Assembly: GCA_013813675.1 (NCBI GenBank)
Contig: JACCRH010000376.1
Location: 1 to 7,846, forward strand
DNA: 7,846 bases
From: Gemmatimonadales bacterium
GTDB taxonomy: Bacteria; Gemmatimonadota; Gemmatimonadetes; Gemmatimonadales; GWC2-71-9
Direction of reading: 5' to 3'
The notes beneath the pieces were generated by a model that was given only the letters and a program-made list of their open reading frames with translations, was not told the origin of the DNA and searched no databases. Positions within the stretch are counted from its first letter, which is position 1. Each line of letters opens with the position of its first letter. The translations under genes were made by a program, and so were the position numbers. This document shows, piece after piece, positions 1 through 4,889 of this stretch.

Positions 1-13
1 CTAGGGATTAAAA
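1..13 (-). repeat. tRNA-Lys 3'-half fragment, att copy 1 (cut by window edge)
   Basis: The first 13 bases, ctagggattaaaa, match the anticodon-loop side of the longer tRNA-Lys fragments at 1565-1606 and 4738-4780, in the same orientation. Similarity ends at the same base in all three copies. The rest of this copy, towards the tRNA 3' end, would lie left of the window. On its own 13 bp is weak evidence; its position and shared breakpoint make it a likely third copy. Confidence 0.6.
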
Positions 14-119
14 GTGCAAGTGCGTGGTAGTCCGCTTGTAGTACTCTCACCGTACAACAACGCCTTAGCGGAGATTCCACTACATCCCGGTCCGACAGAA
101 TACCCGATAATCTCCGTGT

Positions 120-143
120 AAACTGGGCCACAAACTGGCCCAT
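120..143. repeat. Paired TGGnCCA repeat, left end of unit A
   Basis: Two adjacent 12-bp copies, AAACTGGGCCAC and AAACTGGCCCAT, lie in tandem. Their cores, TGGGCCA (124-130) and TGGCCCA (136-142), are also exact inverted complements five bases apart, so the site is both a direct and an inverted repeat. A very similar site is at 353-376 near the other end of unit A. Candidate roles are a recombinase arm-type site or an operator. Direct repeats of this general shape are also bound by MocR/GntR-type regulators, but no such gene is present here. Confidence 0.55.
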
Positions 144-352
144 CGCGAATTTCGACGCGCAGGTGCCTCGAAACGCCCACACCCCCACCGCATGGAGTGG
201 GATGGGGGGTCAGGCCCTTCTGGCACTTCTGTCACTGGGGTACCCGGGCATTTCCCACGCGAAGGCACGCCAGCTACCGATTCCCGACATGAGGAAGCCC
301 CGGGCGTTGAGGCCGCGAGGCTTGGTCGTGGATGGCACGAATAGCCGGGTTA

Positions 353-376
353 GACTGGACCACCAAACTGGACCAC
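353..376. repeat. Paired TGGACCA repeat, right end of unit A
   Basis: Two copies of TGGACCA (356-362 and 369-375) lie in direct orientation, 13 bp apart, with the second inside AAACTGGACCAC. The site resembles the one at 120-143. Removing the IS5 insertion places it about 12 bp from the tRNA-Lys fragment of att copy 2, a position like that of the 4695-4712 repeat beside att copy 3. Confidence 0.55.
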
Positions 377-382
377 TAAGCG

Positions 383-386
383 CTAA
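383..386. repeat. IS5 target-site duplication, left copy (CTAA)
   Basis: CTAA directly abuts the left terminal inverted repeat and is repeated at 1558-1561 outside the right one. A 4-bp duplication fitting YTAR is typical of IS5-group insertion. Confidence 0.85.
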
Positions 387-400
387 GGAAGCTCTGCACA
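387..400 (+). repeat. IS5 left terminal inverted repeat
   Basis: GGAAGCTCTGCACA matches the complement of 1544-1557 with no mismatch. Similarity becomes patchy inside the element. Confidence 0.9.
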
Positions 401-450
401 ACTTGACGGGGTCATAGATTAGAAGCACCCCTCACCCGTCGAGCTCGAAC

Positions 451-1422
451 ATGGCGAAGCAGCGGACGTTCGCGTCGTTGGCGTGGAGCAGCAAGGGCAA
501 GGTCACCCGGCGCGAGCGGTTCCTGGCCGAGATGGATCAGGTGATCCCCTGGCGCCCGCTGCTGGCCCTGATCGCGCCCCACTACCCGAAGGCCGGGCGG
601 GGCCGCCAGCCGCTGGGCCTGGAGAAGATGCTGCGGATCTACTTCGTCCAGCAGTGGTTCAACCTCTCCGACCCCCAGGCCGAGGATGCGCTGTACGACA
701 GCGAGTCGATCCGCCGGTTCGTGGGCGTGGAGCTGGGCGACGACGTGGTGCCGGACGAGACCACCATCCTGCGCTTCCGCCACCTGCTGGAGCGGCATCA
801 GTTGACCGCGGCGCTCTTCGCGGCGATCCGCGATCTGCTGTCCGAGAAGCGGCTGCTGGTGAAGGCGGGGACCATCGTGGATGCGACGATCATCGCCGCG
901 CCCAGCTCGACGAAGAACGCCGCCCAGGCGCGGGACCCCGAGATGCGCCAGACCCGGAAGGGGCACCAGTGGTACTTCGGGATGAAGCTCCACATCGGGA
1001 CCGATCCCCGCGGGGTGGTGCACCGCCTGACGGCGACCGACGCGGCGACCGCGGACATCACCCAGCTGCCGGCCTTGCTGCATGGCCAGGAGCGGGACCT
1101 CTACGGCGACCGGGCCTACTGGAGTGAGGACCATCGGGCGCAGTGGCGCGCGAGTGGCGGGCGGTACCGGGTGAACCGGCGGGGGACCACGAAGCATCCC
1201 TTGACTCGCCGGCAGCGGGCAGTCAATCGGCGCCGCTCGCAGGTCCGGGCGCGGGGCGAGCATGCATTCCATGTGGTCAAACGGCTGTGGGGCTTCGTGA
1301 AAGTCCGCTATCGCGGGCTGGCCAAGAACACGGCGCGCGCGTTCACGATGTTCGGACTGGCCAATCTCTACCTGGTGCGGCGGCGGCTGATGCCCCCGGG
1401 GTGGGAACCCTGCCTCACCTGA
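451..1422 (+). CDS. IS5-family DDE transposase
   Basis: This 323-residue protein catalyses cut-and-paste movement of the surrounding IS. An N-terminal IS5-type region (DUF772-like, about residues 50-110, with the GLEKMLRIYFVQQWFNLSD stretch) precedes a DDE catalytic domain. Catalytic residues can be placed: D144 in TIVDATI, D220 in LYGDRAYW and E270 in RARGEHAF, with K277 seven residues after the glutamate, matching the IS5-type E-x6-K signature. The length is close to that of the IS5 transposase, and no frameshift or internal stop is seen. The ATG at 451 gives a full-length N-terminus, but the ribosome binding site is poor, as is common in IS elements. Long open frames in other phases here are composition artefacts. 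Confidence 0.95.
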   Translation: MAKQRTFASLAWSSKGKVTRRERFLAEMDQVIPWRPLLALIAPHYPKAGRGRQPLGLEKMLRIYFVQQWFNLSDPQAEDALYDSESIRRFVGVELGDDVVPDETTILRFRHLLERHQLTAALFAAIRDLLSEKRLLVKAGTIVDATIIAAPSSTKNAAQARDPEMRQTRKGHQWYFGMKLHIGTDPRGVVHRLTATDAATADITQLPALLHGQERDLYGDRAYWSEDHRAQWRASGGRYRVNRRGTTKHPLTRRQRAVNRRRSQVRARGEHAFHVVKRLWGFVKVRYRGLAKNTARAFTMFGLANLYLVRRRLMPPGWEPCLT

Positions 1423-1543
1423 GCGCCGCGACCGCTCCTCCGGCTCGCTCCGCTGGCTCGAGGCAGAGCGAGTGGACCCAACCGAGCCCCTCGTCCCCGT
1501 GATTCCCATGCCCGCACCTCTGAAGCAAGGCCGTGCAGTCACC

Positions 1544-1557
1544 TGTGCAGAGCTTCC
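1544..1557 (-). repeat. IS5 right terminal inverted repeat
   Basis: TGTGCAGAGCTTCC is the exact complement of the left terminus at 387-400 and is followed directly by the CTAA duplicate. Confidence 0.9.
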
Positions 1558-1561
1558 CTAA
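1558..1561. repeat. IS5 target-site duplication, right copy (CTAA)
   Basis: This is the second copy of CTAA. Joining 383-386 to 1562 restores gCTAAGTCTATGAG, which matches gCTAAGTGTATGAG before att copy 3 at 4731 with one mismatch. So the IS split an older repeated sequence. Confidence 0.85.
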
Positions 1562-1564
1562 GTC

Positions 1565-1606
1565 TATGAGGGCGGTGGGACTCGAACCCACGACTAGGGA
1601 TTAAAA
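1565..1606 (-). repeat. tRNA-Lys(UUU) 3'-half fragment, att copy 2
   Basis: Read on the minus strand, this holds the anticodon-loop end (TTTTAA), the 3' anticodon strand, variable loop, a full T arm (GTGGG, TTCGAGT, CCCAC) and the 3' acceptor strand CGCCCTC plus A. The 5' half is absent: bases right of 1606 cannot pair to form the anticodon stem. Counting back from the T arm gives anticodon UUU, lysine. Compared with 4738-4780 it lacks one C in the variable loop. With CTAA included, the repeated unit is 49-50 bp with two differences. It marks the junction of units A and B. Confidence 0.85.
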
Positions 1607-1635
1607 GGACGTAGGCCCCCTCGGAGCCACGGTGG

Positions 1636-1659
1636 TTGCCGAGCGTGACGCCTCGGCAA
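1636..1659. repeat. 8-bp inverted repeat near left end of unit B
   Basis: TTGCCGAG (1636-1643) and CTCGGCAA (1652-1659) are exact complements with an 8-base loop. No T-run follows on either strand, so it is not an obvious terminator. It starts 30 bp inside the att copy and could be a protein-binding or structural element of the unit end. Confidence 0.45.
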
Positions 1660-1694
1660 GGCTCGCCACGCATCGCGATCCGTCGCCACCTGTA

Positions 1695-1712
1695 GTGCAC
1701 TGGATGGTGCAA
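1695..1712. repeat. 18-bp end repeat of unit B, left copy
   Basis: GTGCACTGGATGGTGCAA is identical to 4695-4712. Counting four more bases on the left gives 21 of 22 identical. Internally it is an inverted repeat, TGCAC and GTGCA six bases apart. It lies about 89 bp inside the left att copy. Confidence 0.7.
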
Positions 1713-2076
1713 TGGTAGGAGAACTGATTTGGAAGTCGGCTGCGGCCGTGCTTCCCCTTCCGCTGTTGCTCGTCGCCGCTCAGGGCGCGCATCAGCTGGC
1801 CCACAAGTGGACACGATTGGGCGTCCGCGGAGGTGGCGAGGTCGAACCGTCCCGCGTCGAGCAAACCCAGCCTGGTCTCGGGCGCGGGGTGACCGACCTC
1901 CGAGCATGCTCCTACGCACTCGCCGCCCGGCGCCCGCGGCGAGCGCAACCAGTACCGCAAGCCTTCGAAACCCGTAACCGAGCGATGAAGGCATCGGCAC
2001 CCACCGCGACCGTCAGGAAAGGGGAATTGTGCGAGGACTTACAAATAGTAGGGCACGGGAGGCGGCGCGCGCAGAA

Positions 2077-2104
2077 CACGCCCCGCCTCACGTGCAGGGG
2101 CGTG
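2077..2104 (-). terminator. Probable terminator of the DUF937-LysM-lipoprotein operon
   Basis: CACGCCCC (2077-2084) and GGGGCGTG (2097-2104) form a perfect 8-bp GC-rich stem with a 12-base loop. It begins one base past the lipoprotein stop codon on the minus strand. Only a short TTCT follows, so termination may be weak or assisted. Confidence 0.5.
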
Positions 2105-2105
2105 A

Positions 2106-2564
2106 TCACTTCACCTCGAAATCCTTGCTCCCCGCCGGCGCTCCATCCACCGAGATCTCCACCTTGTACTTCCCCGCCGGCCACCCGCTCGGCTTGGCGA
2201 TGTGGAACTCGGTGGCGGCCGGCCCCGTCGGCGCGATCGTTTCCCTCCCCTCCTTCACCACCTGCCCGTCCTCGAAGGTCCACCGCGCGGCGATCGTCTT
2301 GCTCGCCGCGGCGCCCTCGGTCGCGACCGACACGTAGATCGTGTCCTTGGGCTTGAAGGTCGTGACCGGCGTGGCGATCCGCTTGTCGCTGCCGATCCCC
2401 CGGCCGACCTCGATGCTGGAAACGCTGAACTCCGCCGCCGGGGCGGGGGCCGGCGCGCTCGCCTCTTCCTGGGCGGGCGGCGGCGCGTCCTTCTTGCAGC
2501 CGGCCGACGCCGCCGCGGCGAGGCCCAGCGCGAGAACAAACCACCTGCGTCCGTGCGCGAGCAT
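2106..2564 (-). CDS. Putative lipoprotein of unknown function
   Basis: The 152-residue product starts with a signal peptide: arginines at 6-7, a hydrophobic stretch and the lipobox-like ASAGC with Cys23, so it is probably lipid-anchored in the envelope. A Pro/Ala/Glu-rich linker follows, then a domain of about 100 residues containing TIYVSV, ARWTF, EFHIAKP and GKYKVEI. It looks like an all-beta, Ig-like fold, but I cannot name the family. I chose the ATG at 2564 because AGGAG sits 8-9 bases upstream and translation then opens with the signal peptide. The longer frame starting at 2678 would overlap the LysM gene and bury the signal. It is the last gene of the operon, 23 bp after the LysM stop, with a hairpin directly downstream. 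Confidence 0.75.
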   Translation of the reverse strand: MLAHGRRWFVLALGLAAAASAGCKKDAPPPAQEEASAPAPAPAAEFSVSSIEVGRGIGSDKRIATPVTTFKPKDTIYVSVATEGAAASKTIAARWTFEDGQVVKEGRETIAPTGPAATEFHIAKPSGWPAGKYKVEISVDGAPAGSKDFEVK

Positions 2565-2587
2565 AGGTTGGATCTCCTGGTGTCGGC

Positions 2588-2836
2588 TCAGGCCTCGGGA
2601 ACCCGGAGCGTCTGGCCGGGATGGATGAGATCGGCATTCTGAATCTGGTCCCGGTTCGCCTCGTAAATCCGCCGCCACTGCTGGGCATCGCCGTAAAACC
2701 GCTTGGCGATCTTGGAGAGACTGTCGCCCTTGACCACCGTGTAGGTCCGGCCCCCAGCCGGCGCCTCCGGTGCGGTGGAGGAGCTGCCGCTCTCCACGTC
2801 GGAGAAGTCCGCCTTGGGCTTCCTGGTGTCCGCCAT
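2588..2836 (-). CDS. Small LysM-domain protein
   Basis: This is an 82-residue protein. Residues 1-28 are a polar, probably disordered lead rich in Ser, Ala and Glu. Residues 31-80 are a single LysM domain with the typical TYTVVKGDSLSKIAKRFYG opening and the ILHPGQTLRVP-like close, here LIHPGQTLRVP. LysM domains bind N-acetylglucosamine polymers such as peptidoglycan. Small LysM proteins without an export signal also exist, for example the YgaU/Kbp type, which pairs BON and LysM; the BON part is absent here. No signal peptide is visible, so the location is uncertain. AGGAGG lies 5-6 bases before the ATG. It follows the DUF937 gene by 35 bp and precedes the lipoprotein gene by 23 bp, which suggests joint transcription and a shared envelope role. 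Confidence 0.88.
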   Translation of the reverse strand: MADTRKPKADFSDVESGSSSTAPEAPAGGRTYTVVKGDSLSKIAKRFYGDAQQWRRIYEANRDQIQNADLIHPGQTLRVPEA

Positions 2837-2871
2837 GCCTGCCTCCTGTGTCGGTTGCTCCGTCGTCCCGC

Positions 2872-3453
2872 TTACCGCCTCCCGAACAGTCCGCCGAGCA
2901 TTCCTCCGAGGTCGTCCACGACCGAGCCGTCGCGGTCGCGGTCCAGCAACTGGGACACCGCGCCCATCATGCCGGGCGACGCCGCGCTCATGGCATCCCG
3001 CTCGCCCCCCAGCATCGCGCTCAGGTCCTGCGGCCCCAGTCCGCGCTCTTTGCGCGCCTTACCGAGCGCGCCAAGGACCACCGGGGCCAGCATCGCGAGC
3101 AGCGGACCCACCTTGGCCATGTCGAGCCCCGAGGCCTTGGCGATGCCCTGCTCCGCCAGCCCGCGTCGGTCGGCCAGCACGTGCTTGAGAATGGCGTTCC
3201 CCTCGGGACCGTCGGTATCGGGATCGGGCAGCCGGTCGAGCCGGCTGCCGTCGTGGCCGCGGGCGAGCGCGTCATGCAGCTGCCGGGCGCCGTCCGGACT
3301 ACTGGCGTTCTTGGCCAGCGCGCCGAGAAGAAGTGGAAGCGCCGCCGAGATGGCGGTGCTGGTAGCATTCCGATCCGCGCCGAGACGGCCGCTGATCTGC
3401 TGCACGGCGTTGCCGTCCAGCCGGGAGCTGAGTAAGTCGAGGAGGGCCGGCAT
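2872..3453 (-). CDS. DUF937 / YidB-like protein
   Basis: The 193-residue product opens with a DUF937-type sequence: a helical LLDLLSSRL segment, then QQISGRLGADRNATSTAIS and the hydrophobic LPLLLGALAKN. A second half carries GLDMAKVGPLLAMLAPVVLGALG and a glycine-rich tail, GGMLGGLFGRR, after an acidic DRDRDGSVVDDLGG stretch. YidB-like proteins are widespread and poorly understood; some work links them to envelope-associated or helical-bundle functions, but no reaction is known. There is no signal peptide. The ATG at 3453 has a GAGG about seven bases upstream. It is the first gene of a three-gene minus-strand operon, followed by a LysM gene and a lipoprotein gene. Confidence 0.85.
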   Translation of the reverse strand: MPALLDLLSSRLDGNAVQQISGRLGADRNATSTAISAALPLLLGALAKNASSPDGARQLHDALARGHDGSRLDRLPDPDTDGPEGNAILKHVLADRRGLAEQGIAKASGLDMAKVGPLLAMLAPVVLGALGKARKERGLGPQDLSAMLGGERDAMSAASPGMMGAVSQLLDRDRDGSVVDDLGGMLGGLFGRR

Positions 3454-3505
3454 GCGTACCTCGCTATTAAGGAGTGTGATATGTCTGCGGGTACTGCCAA
3501 ACCAT

Positions 3506-3539
3506 AATCATCGCTAAACGCGAATCATCGCTAGACGCG
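3506..3539. repeat. 17-bp tandem direct repeat upstream of the DUF937 gene
   Basis: AATCATCGCTAAACGCG (3506-3522) is followed directly by AATCATCGCTAGACGCG (3523-3539), differing at one base. The repeat begins 53 bp upstream of the DUF937 start codon. It is more AT-rich than its surroundings, so it is a candidate operator or promoter-proximal element for the operon. Confidence 0.6.
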
Positions 3540-3665
3540 GTGTGCCGGGTTGTGACGGGCGTCACCGGCCGTTCAGGTCCCAGGGACTCCCGCCACTCTG
3601 ATGACGTTCGCCAGCGTGAGGGTCGCCTGGTCGTTGCCCGACCCGCCGTCGTGGATGGTAGGGTT

Positions 3666-3694
3666 GAGTTACGTTCCGGTACAGGAGGTGTCAA
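3666..3694 (-). promoter_or_regulatory. Weak sigma70-like promoter candidate for the DUF937 operon
   Basis: The minus strand has a consensus TTGACA (3689-3694), a 17-base spacer and TAACTC (3666-3671), a poor -10 match. It would transcribe towards the DUF937 gene about 210 bp away. The -35 is perfect but the -10 is not, so this is tentative. Confidence 0.25.
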
Positions 3695-3715
3695 GCCACG
3701 CGTACAGGGGGCCAT

Positions 3716-3733
3716 GCCGTTGGGACCAACGGC
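3716..3733. repeat. Perfect 8+8 inverted repeat
   Basis: GCCGTTGG and CCAACGGC flank a 2-base centre (GA), giving an almost complete 18-bp dyad. The small centre suits a dimeric regulator site better than an RNA hairpin, though a 6-bp stem with a 6-base loop could form. Confidence 0.45.
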
Positions 3734-3741
3734 TCCAGCTT

Positions 3742-3761
3742 GGGAGGCTCGTCTGCCTCCC
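3742..3761. repeat. 7-bp stem hairpin
   Basis: GGGAGGC (3742-3748) and GCCTCCC (3755-3761) pair around the loop TCGTCT. No T-run follows, so it is not a classic terminator. It starts eight bases after the dyad at 3716-3733, and both lie in the leader of the gene at 3921. Confidence 0.45.
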
Positions 3762-3920
3762 GGCTCTCGATGTGCGCCGACCAGCCGGCCCTTGGCTGAT
3801 TCAGCGCCCGAAATCCGCGCGGCAGCTCATGGCGGGTCGTGCGGCCACCCAGTGAAGGTGGCTTGCGGTTTGGAGCACGCCGTCACAAGGTGGGTGACAC
3901 CGTGTGCAGGAGACGACCAA

Positions 3921-4175
3921 ATGGCTGGAACACTGCGTGAAGCTCGACTGATTGAGGATTACGGCCAGCTCTACCCCGGCCTAAGCGCCGGGGTCTGGCT
4001 CCCTGCGGGTGAAGTGGCCGAGCATATCGTGGCCGTAGTGCGCCGTGAGGGCGGACGGGGCGGCAGGCACGGGCGCTTCATTGCCGACGAGCACTTCGAG
4101 TTCCGGGGCGGCGAGACCGGCGCGCCGGGGCGAACTAGAAACGAGCGTCGCGAGGATCGGGCAGCCGGCGGCTGA
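3921..4175 (+). CDS. Small hypothetical protein (84 aa)
   Basis: I do not recognise a named family. The product begins MAGTLREARLIEDYGQLYPG, continues with an aromatic LPAGEVAEHIVAVVRREGG segment that looks helical, and has a conserved-looking DEHFEFRGG motif at residues 56-64 before a basic, Arg-rich tail. It has no signal peptide or membrane segment, so it is probably a small cytoplasmic protein. AGGAGA at 3908-3913 sits seven bases before the ATG, good support for this start over the upstream extension of the open frame. It is transcribed away from the DUF937 operon and is followed by a hairpin about 30 bp past its stop. The RBS and protein-like composition make it likely real. Confidence 0.6.
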   Translation: MAGTLREARLIEDYGQLYPGLSAGVWLPAGEVAEHIVAVVRREGGRGGRHGRFIADEHFEFRGGETGAPGRTRNERREDRAAGG

Positions 4176-4205
4176 GCTATTGGGAGAACCGATAGCGTTG
4201 CCACC

Positions 4206-4225
4206 GGGGGCGCCGACGGGCCCCC
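4206..4225 (+). terminator. Weak hairpin after the 84-aa gene
   Basis: GGGGGC (4206-4211) pairs with GCCCCC (4220-4225) around an 8-base loop, 30 bp after the stop at 4175. There is no T-tract, so terminator function is uncertain. Confidence 0.3.
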
Positions 4226-4279
4226 ATGCGCCCGCAAGAGAAGCGGGGCGCGATACGGCCGATGGGGAGGTAAAGGCTC

Positions 4280-4441
4280 TCAGCCGGCCCGCACGCTGAA
4301 TGTGGTCCCACCGGCCGCCCCGGCGACCCACTGCCGAAGCTCCGCAGCGACCTCCTCGAAGACGCTGGACCAGTCCCCGGCCCGCGGCTGCCGGAACAGC
4401 CGGGCGCTACCGTACCACGGGGTGTCCAAACGTTCGAGCAT
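4280..4441 (-). pseudogene. 3' remnant of a glycosyltransferase/TPR-type gene
   Basis: A 53-codon minus-strand frame contains TPWYGSARLFRQPRAGDW followed by SVFEEVAAELRQW, then a stop. The run of trp-tyr, ARLFRQ, a Gly-Asp-Trp and a closing amphipathic helix resembles the C-terminus of large TPR proteins with a glycosyltransferase-like domain, where the ending is typically WYP..RLFRQ..GDW..V...V...L. That resemblance is from memory of the family, not a search. An in-frame TAG lies a few codons upstream of the ATG at 4441, so everything N-terminal is gone. The break coincides with the start of the recombinase similarity on the other strand. Confidence 0.5.
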
Positions 4442-4742
4442 CCACCGCCACTACGCGCTTGAGCTCGCCGACCGGCTGAAGGTGCATGCCGCGCGGCATC
4501 ATTGGGCCGTGCTCGCCCTGCGGGCCGGAGTGCCGGTGCGGGTGGTGCAATGCCAGTTGGGCCATGCGACGCCGACGCTGACACTGGGGCTCTACGGCGC
4601 GTTCTTGCCGAGCGGCGAGGACCGGGCGACCTGGCGCGCGGGTGACGAGCCACGAGGCCCGGCGGCGCGAAGCGCGCTAAACTGGATCGGTGTGGTGCAC
4701 TGGATGGTGCAAGGAACGGAGGAGGAGATGCTAAGTGTATGA
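4436..4742 (+). pseudogene. Tyrosine recombinase (phage-type integrase), C-terminal fragment
   Basis: The fragment keeps most of the catalytic domain: HAAR (the H-x-x-R box, His codon 4485-4487, Arg 4494-4496), then LALRAGVPVRVVQCQLGH (His 4563-4565), then the nucleophile Tyr in TLGLYGAFLP (4593-4595). The N-terminal DNA-binding and core-binding domains and the first catalytic arginine are missing; family members usually run 300-400 residues, against about 100 here. The frame is open further left to 4302, but that part does not look like recombinase and reads over the opposite-strand glycosyltransferase scrap. The stop codon TGA (4740-4742) lies in the tRNA-Lys fragment, placing the gene at the attachment site. 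It should be catalytically dead. Confidence 0.8.
4695..4712. repeat. 18-bp end repeat of unit B, right copy
   Basis: GTGCACTGGATGGTGCAA, identical to 1695-1712, lies 25 bp from att copy 3 and within the recombinase 3' coding end. A partial extra copy precedes it: ACTGGATCGGTG at 4681, 18 bp before ACTGGATGGTG, so this end shows a direct-repeat array. Confidence 0.7.
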
Positions 4743-4780
4743 GGGCGGTGGGACTCGAACCCACGACCTAGGGATTAAAA
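4738..4780 (-). repeat. tRNA-Lys(UUU) 3'-half fragment, att copy 3
   Basis: On the minus strand the copy runs from the anticodon-loop bases through variable loop AGGTC, a perfect T arm and the 3' acceptor strand CGCCCTC. The 5' half needed for a tRNA is absent, since bases right of 4780 do not complete the anticodon stem (AGGGA would be required). It is 43 bp, one longer than copy 2, and also keeps a matching CTAAGTgTATGAG lead from 4731. It marks the right boundary of unit B and overlaps the recombinase stop codon. Confidence 0.88.
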
Positions 4781-4889
4781 AGTCGTCGACAACCAGAACA
4801 AATTCACATCAGAGCCTAACAGACAATGGGTTCGCGACTTCGCCTCTACAGATCCGACCGATGACGTCCCGCCGGGAACCTAGGAGCGC

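Larger units (their letters stand above)
387..1557 (+). mobile_element. Complete IS5-family insertion sequence (1171 bp)
   Basis: The element has perfect 14-bp terminal inverted repeats (GGAAGCTCTGCACA at 387-400, its complement at 1544-1557), flanking CTAA duplications and one intact transposase gene filling most of its length. The size and the CTAA target agree with the IS5 group, whose members are about 1.2 kb. Intact ends, matching target duplicates and an unbroken reading frame suggest a recent, possibly active insertion. It sits four bases before the start of the tRNA-Lys fragment repeat at 1565, so it landed in the end of unit A. Confidence 0.92.
1..1606. mobile_element. Unit A: small tRNA-Lys-flanked element remnant, interrupted by IS5
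   Basis: This stretch is bounded by two direct copies of the tRNA-Lys 3' half. Without the IS5-family element at 387-1557 and one target duplicate, only about 0.4 kb remains, with no gene I can support. Bases 14-386 hold an inverted repeat (cggagatt at 69-76, aatctccg at 109-116) and two similar operator-like sites at 120-143 and 353-376. The latter lie just inside the two ends and share the core AAACTGGnCCA. I infer a non-autonomous or deleted integrative element that has lost its recombinase gene. An alternative is that the tRNA fragments were duplicated without recombinase activity. Confidence 0.5.
1607..2076. other. Gene-poor left end of unit B
   Basis: I see no supportable gene. Open frames on both strands have no recognisable motif, and the minus-strand ones run through the tRNA fragment. 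The stretch holds a hairpin at 1636-1659 and the 18-bp end repeat at 1695-1712. Confidence 0.5.
3540..3920. other. Intergenic stretch with hairpins
   Basis: I see no supportable gene between the DUF937 upstream region and the small plus-strand gene at 3921. It contains a weak minus-strand promoter candidate and two inverted repeats. A short minus-strand peptide-like run near 3585-3675 has no start codon and is closed by stops. Confidence 0.45.
1565..4780. mobile_element. Unit B: tRNA-Lys-flanked island with decayed recombinase
   Basis: Near-identical tRNA-Lys 3' halves bound this 3.2-kb stretch in direct orientation. Beside the right copy lies the catalytic end of a tyrosine recombinase. An 18-bp repeat (1695-1712 and 4695-4712) occurs once inside each end. 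Cargo is the DUF937-LysM-lipoprotein operon, one small gene at 3921 and a glycosyltransferase-like scrap. Recombinase-tRNA adjacency plus flanking att repeats is the standard structure of an integrative island. The truncated recombinase implies it can no longer move on its own. Confidence 0.7.

Noticed and set aside
412..1542. A 376-codon minus-strand open frame opposite the transposase
   Set aside because: It lies mostly opposite the transposase gene and extends through the IS ends. It has no motif and a biased Arg/Pro/Gly composition typical of a GC-rich antisense frame.
1695..1745. A tRNA-like stretch around GGTGCAATGGTAGG
   Set aside because: It resembles a D arm and an anticodon region with a UGG-like triplet, but no anticodon stem, T arm or acceptor pairing follows.
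1539..2000. Minus-strand frames through the tRNA fragment and unit B left end
   Set aside because: They read through the tRNA-Lys fragment, and their residues reflect base composition. No domain or ribosome site is seen.
3585..3675. Minus-strand peptide-like run with DGGSGNDQATLTLANV
   Set aside because: It lacks a start codon and is closed by stops at both ends. It may be chance or a small gene scrap, but cannot be supported.
4177..4764. A 195-codon minus-strand frame opposite the recombinase fragment
   Set aside because: It has no motif and covers the opposite-strand recombinase catalytic residues; the shadow reading is clear.
1607..4780. CRISPR array or integron attC sites as an explanation for the repeats
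   Set aside because: The repeats are few and not regularly spaced with unique spacers, no cas or intI gene is present, and the tRNA origin of the long repeat explains it better.
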